Of a stretch of 64,000 nucleotides of DNA, positions 35,214 through 42,647 are shown piece after piece. Source of the stretch: Duganella flavida. Lineage in GTDB: Bacteria; Pseudomonadota; Gammaproteobacteria; Burkholderiales; Burkholderiaceae_D. The position numbers and the translations under genes were made by a program. How positions within the stretch are numbered: position 1 is the stretch's first letter; each line of letters opens with the position of its first letter. The stretch is taken from contig NZ_WWCN01000001.1 in NCBI RefSeq assembly GCF_009857445.1, forward strand, positions 1 to 64,000, read 5' to 3'. The notes below the pieces were generated by a model that was given only the letters and a program-made list of their open reading frames with translations, had not been told where the DNA came from and ran no database searches.

Positions 35214-35927
35214 ATGGGCAAGCTGATCGTCTGGCTGCTGGCGGCCGGCAAGATGGGCAAGCTGCTGACCACGTGCGGCACCATGCTGATATCGATGGTG
35301 GTATATAGCTGGGTCTATGGTTGGCGCTATGCGGCCGGCTTCGTGGGCCTGATCTTTGTGCACGAGATGGGCCACTATGTCGCCGCGCGCCAGCGTGGGC
35401 TGAATGTCGGCGCGCCGACCTTCATTCCATTTGTCGGTGCCTGGATCGCGTTGAAAGAGCTGCCGCACGACGTCGAGACCGAGGCCTACGTCGGCTTTGC
35501 CGGGCCCTTGGCCGGCACGGCAGGCGCCATGCTCTGCTACTACTTCGCGCGCAACAACGACAGCAGTCTGCTGCTGGCCCTGGCCTACTCCGGCTGTATG
35601 CTGAATCTGTTCAACCTGATTCCGATCTCGCCGCTGGATGGCGGCCGTATCACCGCCATCATCTCCCCCAAGGTGTGGCTGGCCGGCGTGCCGCTGCTGG
35701 CGGCGCTGTTCTTCTATCATCCGAGCCCGATGCTGATCCTGGTGGCAGTGCTGGCCTATCCGCAAATCAAGGAAGCCATCTGGGGTGATCCCGCCAAGCC
35801 GGACCACTACTACACCGTCGCGCGCGACACGCGCATTAACTACGGCGTGCTGTATCTCGGCCTGGTGGCGTTCTTGGCGATGATGAGCTACAGCGTGCAC
35901 GACATGCTGGGCAGCGCGGCGAAGTAA
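35214..35927 (+). CDS. Site-2 protease family (M50) membrane metallopeptidase
   Basis: The 237-residue membrane protein carries the zinc site His50-Glu51-x-x-His54 in a helix (IFVHEMGHYVAARQRG) and the third ligand in NLIPISPLDGGRI near 144. An FAGPLAGTAGAM segment lies between, as in site-2 proteases. About six helices are predicted. No PDZ domain is present. Such enzymes cut substrates inside the membrane, often anti-sigma factors. It follows DUF2167 by 4 bases; no sigma/anti-sigma pair is adjacent. Confidence 0.92.
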   Translation: MGKLIVWLLAAGKMGKLLTTCGTMLISMVVYSWVYGWRYAAGFVGLIFVHEMGHYVAARQRGLNVGAPTFIPFVGAWIALKELPHDVETEAYVGFAGPLAGTAGAMLCYYFARNNDSSLLLALAYSGCMLNLFNLIPISPLDGGRITAIISPKVWLAGVPLLAALFFYHPSPMLILVAVLAYPQIKEAIWGDPAKPDHYYTVARDTRINYGVLYLGLVAFLAMMSYSVHDMLGSAAK

Positions 35928-35944
35928 GCTTTGGCCGCCCGCGC

Positions 35945-37384
35945 TTACACCAGCCCGGTCAGGTAGTACACGGTAATCACAACGAACACCGCCAGCGTCT
36001 TGATGATGGTGATGCCAAAAATGTCGCGGTAGGACTGGCGATGCGTCAGGCCGGTGACCGCCAGCAGGGTGATCACCGCGCCATTGTGCGGCAGCGTGTC
36101 CATGCCGCCGCTGGCCATGGCCACCACCCGGTGCATTACTTCCAGCGGAATCTGCGCCGCTTCCGCCGCGCGCATGAACTGCTCTGACATGGCCGCCAGC
36201 GCGATGCTCATGCCGCCCGAGGCGGAGCCAGTGATGCCGGCCAGCGCGGTCACCGATACCGCCGCATTCACCAGCGGATTGGGCACGCTGCGCAGCGCTT
36301 CACTCACCGACAGGAAGCCCGGCAGCGCGGCAATCACGCCGCCAAAGCCGTACTCGGAGGCAGTGTTCATGGCCGCCAGCAGCGCGCCGCCGACTGCGGC
36401 CTTGGTGCCATCGGCAAAGGTAAGGCGTATGCGAGCAAAGGCGGTGGCCACGGTGAGCAAGATGCCCAGCAGCAGAGCCCCCTCCACCGCCCAGATACCG
36501 ACCACCGCTTTGATCGGCAGCGTGACCGGGGCGTGCAGGCCGGGCAAGGCGTCGGCGGTGAGGGCGTAGCTGTCGCCGTACCAGACGGGAATCAGCTTGG
36601 TCAGCGCAAAGTTGGCGATGCCGACCAGCACCAGCGGTGCCAGCGACAGCAAGGGATGCGGCAAGCCGGCGTGCGGCGGCGCCGGCACCGGCACCGGGGC
36701 AGCGGCGACCGCAGCGTCGCCACCGGTGATTGCCGCGGCGGCGCTCTCGTAGCCCTCGCCCTTGGCCATCGCGCTACGGCGGCGCCACTCCAGGAAGGCC
36801 AGACCGGCGGCCAGCGTGGCGATGGAACCGATCACGCCCAGCCACGGCGCCGCCCAGCCGGTGGTTTTGAAAAAGGTGGTCGGAATGATGTTCTGGATCT
36901 GGGGCGTGCCCGGCAAGGTATCCATGGTGAACGAGAACGCCCCCAACGCGATCGCGCCCGGCATCAGGCGCTTGGGAATATTGCTTTGGCGGTAAAGCTC
37001 AGCCGCGAATGGATAGACGGCAAACACCACCACGAACAAGGACACGCCGCCATACGTCAGCAACGCACACACCAGCACGATCACTGCATTGGCGCGGGTG
37101 CGGCCGATATACTTGATGGCCGCCACCACGATCGCTTCGGAAAAGCCGGACAACTCGATCAGCTTGCCAAACACCGCGCCCAGCAGGAACACCGGGAAGT
37201 ACAGTTTGACGAAACCCACCATCTTGTCCATGAAAATGCCGCTGAACACCGGCGCCACCGCGCCCGGGTCAGTCAGCAGCACCGCGCCCAGCGCGGCAAT
37301 GGGGGCAAACAGAATCACGCTGTAGCCGCGATACGCGGCCAGCATCAGGAACACCAGGGCGGCAAGAACGATCAGAAAAGACAT
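35945..37384 (-). CDS. GntP family permease
   Basis: The 479-residue permease has about 12 helices. The N-terminal half reads FLIVLAALVFLMLAAYRGYS; KMVGFVKLYFPVFLLGAVFGKL and ALLTYGGVSLFVVVFAVYP are typical of the GntP/gluconate:H+ symporter family. The C-terminal half contains the SGGMSIALAAMSEQF and MASGGMDTLPHNGAVITLL elements. Substrates in the family are gluconate and other hydroxy or keto acids; no catabolic genes adjoin to tell which. It stands alone on the minus strand. Confidence 0.9.
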   Translation of the reverse strand: MSFLIVLAALVFLMLAAYRGYSVILFAPIAALGAVLLTDPGAVAPVFSGIFMDKMVGFVKLYFPVFLLGAVFGKLIELSGFSEAIVVAAIKYIGRTRANAVIVLVCALLTYGGVSLFVVVFAVYPFAAELYRQSNIPKRLMPGAIALGAFSFTMDTLPGTPQIQNIIPTTFFKTTGWAAPWLGVIGSIATLAAGLAFLEWRRRSAMAKGEGYESAAAAITGGDAAVAAAPVPVPAPPHAGLPHPLLSLAPLVLVGIANFALTKLIPVWYGDSYALTADALPGLHAPVTLPIKAVVGIWAVEGALLLGILLTVATAFARIRLTFADGTKAAVGGALLAAMNTASEYGFGGVIAALPGFLSVSEALRSVPNPLVNAAVSVTALAGITGSASGGMSIALAAMSEQFMRAAEAAQIPLEVMHRVVAMASGGMDTLPHNGAVITLLAVTGLTHRQSYRDIFGITIIKTLAVFVVITVYYLTGLV

Positions 37385-37426
37385 GCAAGCTCCGCGAACA
37401 AGTTGAACTGGCTCCCATTTTAAAGA

Positions 37427-39277
37427 CTATCGCGCGGCCGTGCGGTCCCTCAGGCCGACGCGGCACCACAGGAAGGGACGCGGCTCGGCGCCGATCGCGG
37501 CGGGCTGGGTGACGCAGCTGGCGGCGTCCAGTTGCAGGCCGTATTGCTGCAATCGGTCAGCCGCTTGCGCGATGGTAGTACGGTCTTGCGCGGCCAGATC
37601 GATGCGATGCTGCGGCAACAGGTCGAAGGTGCAGCCGCCGCTGGGCAGGCGGCGCAATTCAACTTGCAGGCGCACGTGCTGCATCAGGCTTGCAAGCTTG
37701 TTGCAACCGGCTGCATCGTCGGTCCAGCCCAGCGATTGGGCGAACGCCAGCTTGCGCAGCCGGGTGCCGTCGCGGTCGTTGCGGGCGGCGCTCAGCAACA
37801 GGTAGTGCGGACCCGGACGTTCGGCAATCGCCGCCAACTGCCGCGCGCGCCAGGCCGGCGATTCCGGCAAGCCGGTGCCGAGCGCGATCACGCGCGTTGC
37901 CGGCGGCAGGAAGGTCGCCATCCAGCCGGACGGCGGATCGGGTTGGGCGAAGAACACGATGCTGTCGGCCGGCTGGGCGATGGCAGGCACCTCGGCGCTG
38001 AAAGCTTGCTCGGCCCACTCGGCATGGCCCCAGTTTGCGATCGGGAACACGGCCAGCGCCAGCAAGGCCAGCACCACGCCCGCCACGCGCTGCGCCTGCG
38101 GCGCGATGTACTGCCACGCCAGCCAGATCGCCAGCGGCGCCAGCAACTCCAGCGGCACCAGGTAGCGGTAGATGCTGAACATGCGCATCCACACCAGGTA
38201 GGCGATCGCCACGAAGGCTAGCAGGAACACGATGCGCGGCGCCGGCAATGGTGCTGCTGCCGCGCTGCGGCGGCGCCACAGCCACACGGCCAGCGATGCC
38301 GCCAGCACCAGATACAGCACCGGCCACACGGCCAGCTTGAGCGGAATCTCCGACACGCGCCGCGTGTTGAAAGCAAAGATAAATGGCCAGAACAGGTTCT
38401 CCACCCAGCCCTGCGGACGGAAGAACACATCAATCACGCCGCCCTCTTGCGCCAGCGGGCTGTGGAACAGGTTGTTAAATTGCGGGAACAGCGGATTGCC
38501 GAAGGTCTGCCACATCTTGAGGAACCACCAGCCAGCGGCAGCCGCCACGCCGGCCAGCACGCCGACGCCGTACACGAAAGCCAGCCGCAGCCGCTGCCAC
38601 CACGCCAGCGGCACGGTCAGCAAGGCGGCGCACAGCGCCACCGCGTAGGTTGCGTTGGTCAGCTTGAGTCCGGCGCTGACGCCCATCGCCGCACCGGCCG
38701 CCAGCACGGTCCACGCCACGCTGGCGCACCACTGCGGCAGTGCATCCCAGCAGCGCAACACCAGATATAGCGAGAGCAGCGCCGGCAAGGCGCTCAGGTT
38801 GTCGCCCATCGTGTTGCCCAGCTCGCTGAGGAAGCCGGGCGCGAACAGGCCAGCCATTGCCAGCAGCAGCACCGTGCGGCGCGGCGCAGCAGCGCCCAGC
38901 AACTGGCGCGCAATCCCGGCCAGCAGCACAAACGCCAGACCATGCAGCAGGCCCATCACAAAGCCGACCGCGCGCGGCGGCAGCCACTGGTTCAGGTAGT
39001 AGTACGGCAGTTCCAGCGTGGGATTGAAATAGCTCTGGAAACCGGCCGGCGAAAAATCGAAACCGATACGGCCGTTGAGCAGTGCGTGGGCGTTGTACAG
39101 GTGGTAGTTGCGCATGTCCCAGCCATCGTCCTGGCCGCTAGCCAGCGACAGCAAACCCAGTAGCAGCGGTATCACCAGCATGCTCCAGCGACCAGCCTGT
39201 GGATGCGTGAGGAAGTTGGTGCGGCGTGCAAACCACGCCGCCAGTCCGGCCAGGCGGCTATCGAGGAATTTAATCAT
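37427..39277 (-). CDS. GT-C-like polytopic membrane protein
   Basis: The 616-residue protein has about 10-11 membrane helices. The first periplasmic loop has the acidic signature DGWDMRNYHLYNAHALLNGR near residues 51-70. The loop also contains FSPAGFQSYFNPTLELPYY. Asp followed by a Tyr-His in this loop is a feature of GT-C fold, lipid-linked glycosyltransferases. A soluble C-terminal part (residues about 430-610) has conserved-looking Cys (AGCNKL, GGCTFDLL, ASCVTQP). Substrate unknown; no cell-wall cluster is adjacent, so function is inference only. Confidence 0.75.
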   Translation of the reverse strand: MIKFLDSRLAGLAAWFARRTNFLTHPQAGRWSMLVIPLLLGLLSLASGQDDGWDMRNYHLYNAHALLNGRIGFDFSPAGFQSYFNPTLELPYYYLNQWLPPRAVGFVMGLLHGLAFVLLAGIARQLLGAAAPRRTVLLLAMAGLFAPGFLSELGNTMGDNLSALPALLSLYLVLRCWDALPQWCASVAWTVLAAGAAMGVSAGLKLTNATYAVALCAALLTVPLAWWQRLRLAFVYGVGVLAGVAAAAGWWFLKMWQTFGNPLFPQFNNLFHSPLAQEGGVIDVFFRPQGWVENLFWPFIFAFNTRRVSEIPLKLAVWPVLYLVLAASLAVWLWRRRSAAAAPLPAPRIVFLLAFVAIAYLVWMRMFSIYRYLVPLELLAPLAIWLAWQYIAPQAQRVAGVVLALLALAVFPIANWGHAEWAEQAFSAEVPAIAQPADSIVFFAQPDPPSGWMATFLPPATRVIALGTGLPESPAWRARQLAAIAERPGPHYLLLSAARNDRDGTRLRKLAFAQSLGWTDDAAGCNKLASLMQHVRLQVELRRLPSGGCTFDLLPQHRIDLAAQDRTTIAQAADRLQQYGLQLDAASCVTQPAAIGAEPRPFLWCRVGLRDRTAAR

Positions 39278-39362
39278 CCGCTTGAGAATTAGGCTTGCAA
39301 AGGCGCTATTATAGTTTCAACCGGTAAGCAATTAATATAAAAGTAATCCGGCGGGAGGAGAC

Positions 39363-40511
39363 ATGACGGAACTGCACGCTTCACTCAGGAGCGACGGCAA
39401 GTTGTCGCTCAACTGGAGCTACCTGAACGCCATCGCCAACGGCATTTCGGCGATCGACCTCGGCGCGCTGGCCTTGCGCAACTTGCACGATGCGCGCCAA
39501 TTCGTGCGCGAGTACGGCTTTGACCTGGAGCAACCGGCGGCGGTGGCGCTGATCGGCCGCGCCCATGCCGAGGCGGTGGCTTTCATCCGCTGCAGTTTTC
39601 TGGAGCCTGGCCAGGCCGGCCTGATTCCGCCCGAGGTGGCGACGCCGGACGATCCGCTGCAACTGCTGGTGTACGCCTCGCTGCGCGGCCAGCAAGTCGA
39701 TCTGCGGCGCATGTGGTCGTGCGCGGTGCTGAAGGTGATGCATGGGATTTTTTACATCGACAACAACCTCAAGCTGCGCCACTTCCACGCCATCCGTGCG
39801 CAAGTGTTCGGCACGCTGGATGAAGTGATACGCCACGACGGCAAGCAGCACTTCCTCACCGACGGCGAAGTTTGCCTGCCGCTGCTGCACTACGACCGCA
39901 AGGACAACAAGGGCCGCAACAGCATCCTGCTCAAGCTGCTGCAAAAAGCTGCGTATCTGGCGGCCGATATTTTCGATCACCTCGGCGTGCGGCTGGTGTT
40001 TGCCACCCGCTGCGAATGCCTGCTGGCCCTGCGCACCTTGCAGCGCGCGCATTTGCTGTCGGTGACCAATGTCGACGCCGAGCGCACCCGCAACACCCTG
40101 CTCGATCTCGACGCCGCCAAGCAAGTCTTTTGCAAGTACCGCGCGCAGCTTGAGCACAGCACGGACTACCCGCTGGACTTGCTGCGGCAAATGGATGCGG
40201 AACTGGCCGAGATCGCCCAGCCGCAAACGCGCTGCGACAATCCGCACAGCGGCGTCGGCTTCAACAGCATCCAGGTCACGGTGCGCAAGATGATCCACGT
40301 GCAGCAGCTCGATGCGGCGCCGGAACAGGATTACGACGTCGGCTTTTTCTTCGAGTACGAAATCCAGCTGATGGATGAGGCCAGCTACCAGCGCAGCCTG
40401 AGCGGACCGGCCAGCCACGAAGCCTACAAAAAACGCCAGCTCGACACCGCCCGCACCCGCGTGTTCGGGCGCGAGCTGATACGCTGGATTGCCAGCCGCC
40501 CTGCAGTCTGA
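39363..40511 (+). CDS. Divergent RelA/SpoT-like nucleotidyltransferase-fold protein
   Basis: The 382-residue soluble protein has no annotation I recognise. Its C-terminal half follows the (p)ppGpp synthetase motif order: a basic/Ser segment RKDNKGRNSILLKL (Lys180, Arg185, Ser187, Lys191), then IFDHLGVRLVFATR with Asp205 where synthetases have D-x-x-G-x-R. GVGFNSIQVTVR follows (residues 297-308, in place of GYxSLH), then FFFEYEIQLMDE with Glu333 matching the E-x-Q-x catalytic glutamate, and HEAYKKRQ matching HxxYK. Spacing is somewhat longer than in small alarmone synthetases. No HD hydrolase domain is present. GGGAGGAG precedes the ATG. Residues 1-165 match nothing I know. Confidence 0.55.
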   Translation: MTELHASLRSDGKLSLNWSYLNAIANGISAIDLGALALRNLHDARQFVREYGFDLEQPAAVALIGRAHAEAVAFIRCSFLEPGQAGLIPPEVATPDDPLQLLVYASLRGQQVDLRRMWSCAVLKVMHGIFYIDNNLKLRHFHAIRAQVFGTLDEVIRHDGKQHFLTDGEVCLPLLHYDRKDNKGRNSILLKLLQKAAYLAADIFDHLGVRLVFATRCECLLALRTLQRAHLLSVTNVDAERTRNTLLDLDAAKQVFCKYRAQLEHSTDYPLDLLRQMDAELAEIAQPQTRCDNPHSGVGFNSIQVTVRKMIHVQQLDAAPEQDYDVGFFFEYEIQLMDEASYQRSLSGPASHEAYKKRQLDTARTRVFGRELIRWIASRPAV

Positions 40512-40589
40512 ACGCGGCGCTGTCCGAACAGTGCGCCGCCACCGGACGCAGCGGCTTACCATAAGCGTCTCGCATGGCCGGAGACGCGC

Positions 40590-41369
40590 ATGAAGTCGGG
40601 ACTGACCATTTTCCTGGCCGCCGCACTGCTGGCAGGCGGCGCGGCGGCGCAAAGTGCATCCAGCGTTACGGTGGCCGCCACCCGTGATCCGGTCGACAAG
40701 TCCTACCGCAAGATGATGGCCGGCATGGACTTGTTTGAACGCCGCCACGCGCTGGCGCCGCAAGCCACCCTGCGCTTCCAATTGTTGCCGCGCTTGCCCG
40801 GCACGCAACTGGATGGTATCACTTTGCGCGTGGCCGGCGATACCGTCTCGCTGCCGGTGGTGGTAGGGCCGGATCACAGCTTCACGTTGGAGCGCAATCA
40901 GCGCGCGCTGCAGGAAGATGCGGCCGTCATCGCCAGCAGCAAGGCCAGCACACTGACGTGGCGCGTGCAAGTGCGCAGCCCCAACCTGCCGGACGGCATG
41001 CGCCGCCTGGGCGACTTGCGGCTGGAATGCCTGGTTGGCGTCGAAGCCGGCCTGCTGTCGAACAACGCGCACCTGTTCGCGTGGCTGGACCAGCTGTTCA
41101 CCAGCGCCGACAGCGTCTGCAACGCAGCCGATGGCAACTACCTGTTCTTTGCGGAACGCCCGCTAGCCGGCGTCACCCTGTTCGACGGCAACCGCAGCGC
41201 CAACCTGCCCCTCACCGCGCTGTATGCCGGCGGCGCGCAAAGCCCTGCTTCGCTGCGTTTCTGCGATTGTGAAGTACTGCTCGAGCGCAGCTACTACGCG
41301 CCGATCTGGGACCGCAGCTGGTCCGACGAAACCCTGCTAAGCTTCAAGCACCAAGATCCAGAGGAATGA
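40590..41369 (+). CDS. Secreted protein of unknown function
   Basis: The 259-residue protein has a signal peptide (AAA-Q near 21) and a beta-rich body with paired Cys (RLECLVG, DSVCNAAD, LRFCDCEVLL). The mid region LPGTQLDGITLRVAGDTVSLPVVVG suggests a sandwich fold. A GGAG ribosome site precedes the ATG by 8 bases. Its stop overlaps the ATG at 41366 of the next frame, so the two secreted-protein genes are coupled. I recognise no domain. Confidence 0.75.
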   Translation: MKSGLTIFLAAALLAGGAAAQSASSVTVAATRDPVDKSYRKMMAGMDLFERRHALAPQATLRFQLLPRLPGTQLDGITLRVAGDTVSLPVVVGPDHSFTLERNQRALQEDAAVIASSKASTLTWRVQVRSPNLPDGMRRLGDLRLECLVGVEAGLLSNNAHLFAWLDQLFTSADSVCNAADGNYLFFAERPLAGVTLFDGNRSANLPLTALYAGGAQSPASLRFCDCEVLLERSYYAPIWDRSWSDETLLSFKHQDPEE

Positions 41370-41374
41370 CCACC

Positions 41375-41779
41375 ATGAAAATCGCCCCCACCTTGCGCCT
41401 GGCTACGGCCAGCTTGCTCATCCTCACCGCCTGCGCCGGTGCGCAAACGTCGACCTCGGAGCTATGGAAACAAATCCAGGCCGCCAATACCGACCTCACC
41501 TGCGACAACAGCAGCCAATGCCACAGCCTGGGGGTTGGCGCCAAAGCCTGCGGCGGACCGGAAAACTACCTGGCCTGGTCCAGCAAAAACAGCGACGGTG
41601 CCAAGCTGAAAGCACTGGTCGAGCAGCACTCCGCCGCGCGCCGTGCCGACGATAAAAAGCAAGGCATAATGTCGACCTGCTCCGTCGTCAGCGATCCCGG
41701 CGCCAGCTGCCGCGCCGGCGTCTGCGTCCTCAACGAACGCTCCCTGGTCCCACCCTCCGGCCAACCCAACGTCAAATAG
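41375..41779 (+). CDS. Putative Cys-rich lipoprotein
   Basis: The 134-residue product (ATG at 41375, 9 bases after AGAGGA; an in-frame ATG at 41366 adds three residues) has a lipobox LTAC near residue 20. The body has six further Cys in pairs (DLTCDNSSQCHSLG, KACGG, MSTCSV, SCRAGVCV). The Asn/Ser-Gln-Cys spacing resembles small secreted Cys-rich proteins, but no family is recognised. It follows the 40590 gene directly and is followed by an 11-bp inverted repeat. Confidence 0.7.
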   Translation: MKIAPTLRLATASLLILTACAGAQTSTSELWKQIQAANTDLTCDNSSQCHSLGVGAKACGGPENYLAWSSKNSDGAKLKALVEQHSAARRADDKKQGIMSTCSVVSDPGASCRAGVCVLNERSLVPPSGQPNVK

Positions 41780-41789
41780 TTCTTCCGCT

Positions 41790-41827
41790 ATACACAGGGG
41801 TAGGGTATGTTCCATCCCCCTGTGTAT
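41790..41827. repeat. 11-bp inverted repeat (hairpin)
   Basis: ATACACAGGGG (41790-41800) and CCCCTGTGTAT (41817-41827) pair perfectly around a 16-base loop, 10 bases after the lipoprotein stop. No T run follows directly, so it may be a weak terminator or a binding site. Confidence 0.7.
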
Positions 41828-41841
41828 TTCGCTCGATTTTC

Positions 41842-41938
41842 CCTTCTATTTTTTTCTATTTTTCCCTGTTTTTTCCTGCTTTTGAACTCTTCCCGCAATT
41901 GCAGGTCTAAATAGAAGAAAGCAGAACAAAATAGAAGG
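41842..41938 (+). promoter_or_regulatory. Inverted repeat masking the RBS of the next gene
   Basis: CCTTCTATTTT (41842-41852) is the exact complement of AAAATAGAAGG (41928-41938), whose end lies in the ribosome site AAGGAG (41935-41940). A second pair, TTTCTATTT (41853-41861) against AAATAGAAG (41909-41917), lies in the same region. If transcribed together the 5' leader could fold over the ribosome site; as DNA the AAATAGAA copies could be operators for the encoded ribbon-helix-helix-like protein. Confidence 0.55.
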
Positions 41939-41947
41939 AGAAATAGG

Positions 41948-42592
41948 ATGAAATCCACAATCAGTCTACAGGTAGACACCAGCCTCCTGCTCCGCCTGAT
42001 TTCGCAACTCCAAATACGCGGCGGAACACAAGACGTATCCGAGGTGATCGGCAGCGCCATCGAACTCTGGCTGCGCGAACAAGCCAGTCTACGAAAGGGT
42101 TGTGACCCAGCCTGCGTCCGCGGCTATCAATGGAAAACCATATTTCTACCGGAGGGAACGGAACTCTGTTCATGGAGTTACGGCGAGCACAACTACGCCC
42201 GCGTAGTGGGTGACGAAATCATTCATAACGGCCACTCAGTCACGCCCAACCAATTCGCTCAGTCCTTCGCCCGCAGCACGCGCAACGCTTGGGAAGATTT
42301 GCGCATCAGGCGCCCTGAAGACAAACAATTCAGGCCGGCCAGTCGCCTGCGCGCGGAGCAAGCCAAACAAGACCAACAGAACCAGCAAGCAACAGTCACC
42401 GGAATCACCGCCGCACTATCCGACACCTCAGCACTCGCCCTGCTGACCGCCTTGCAAACGCAGCTGCACAAGCAAGCGGCGCTGCCAGCACAAGCGGTGC
42501 CAGCCCCGCCGCGCGACACCACGCCGGGCGACGGCTGGGACTTACCCGAGCGCCGCAAATACCGCTACCGCTTGGAAGACATCGCGTACTAA
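41948..42592 (+). CDS. Ribbon-helix-helix-like protein of unknown function
   Basis: The 214-residue protein begins with a strand-helix-helix pattern (TISLQVDTSLLLRLISQLQ then TQDVSEVIGSAIELWLREQ), which fits a ribbon-helix-helix DNA-binding domain. The middle (residues about 55-115) is globular with WSYGEHNYARVVGDEI and ends in NAWEDLRIRRP. The region 125-150 is Gln/Ala-rich, and the C-terminus is WDLPERRKYRYRLEDIAY. I know no family with this architecture. Upstream repeats of AAATAGAA and an RBS-masking inverted repeat suggest autoregulation. The GC content is a little below its neighbours. Confidence 0.65.
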   Translation: MKSTISLQVDTSLLLRLISQLQIRGGTQDVSEVIGSAIELWLREQASLRKGCDPACVRGYQWKTIFLPEGTELCSWSYGEHNYARVVGDEIIHNGHSVTPNQFAQSFARSTRNAWEDLRIRRPEDKQFRPASRLRAEQAKQDQQNQQATVTGITAALSDTSALALLTALQTQLHKQAALPAQAVPAPPRDTTPGDGWDLPERRKYRYRLEDIAY

Positions 42593-42600
42593 TAAAAAAA

Positions 42601-42628
42601 ACCCGCGTCCAACTGCACGCGGGTTTTG
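42601..42628. terminator. Bidirectional terminator
   Basis: ACCCGCGT / ACGCGGGT around an 8-base loop with A7 on the left and T4 on the right lies between the plus-strand 41948 gene and the minus-strand subtilase. Confidence 0.88.
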
Positions 42629-42647
42629 CTTACCGGAGACTACGCGA

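Noticed and set aside
41790..41827. Terminator call for the 11-bp hairpin after the lipoprotein gene
   Set aside because: The 16-base loop and the lack of an immediate T run do not fit; kept as an inverted repeat only.
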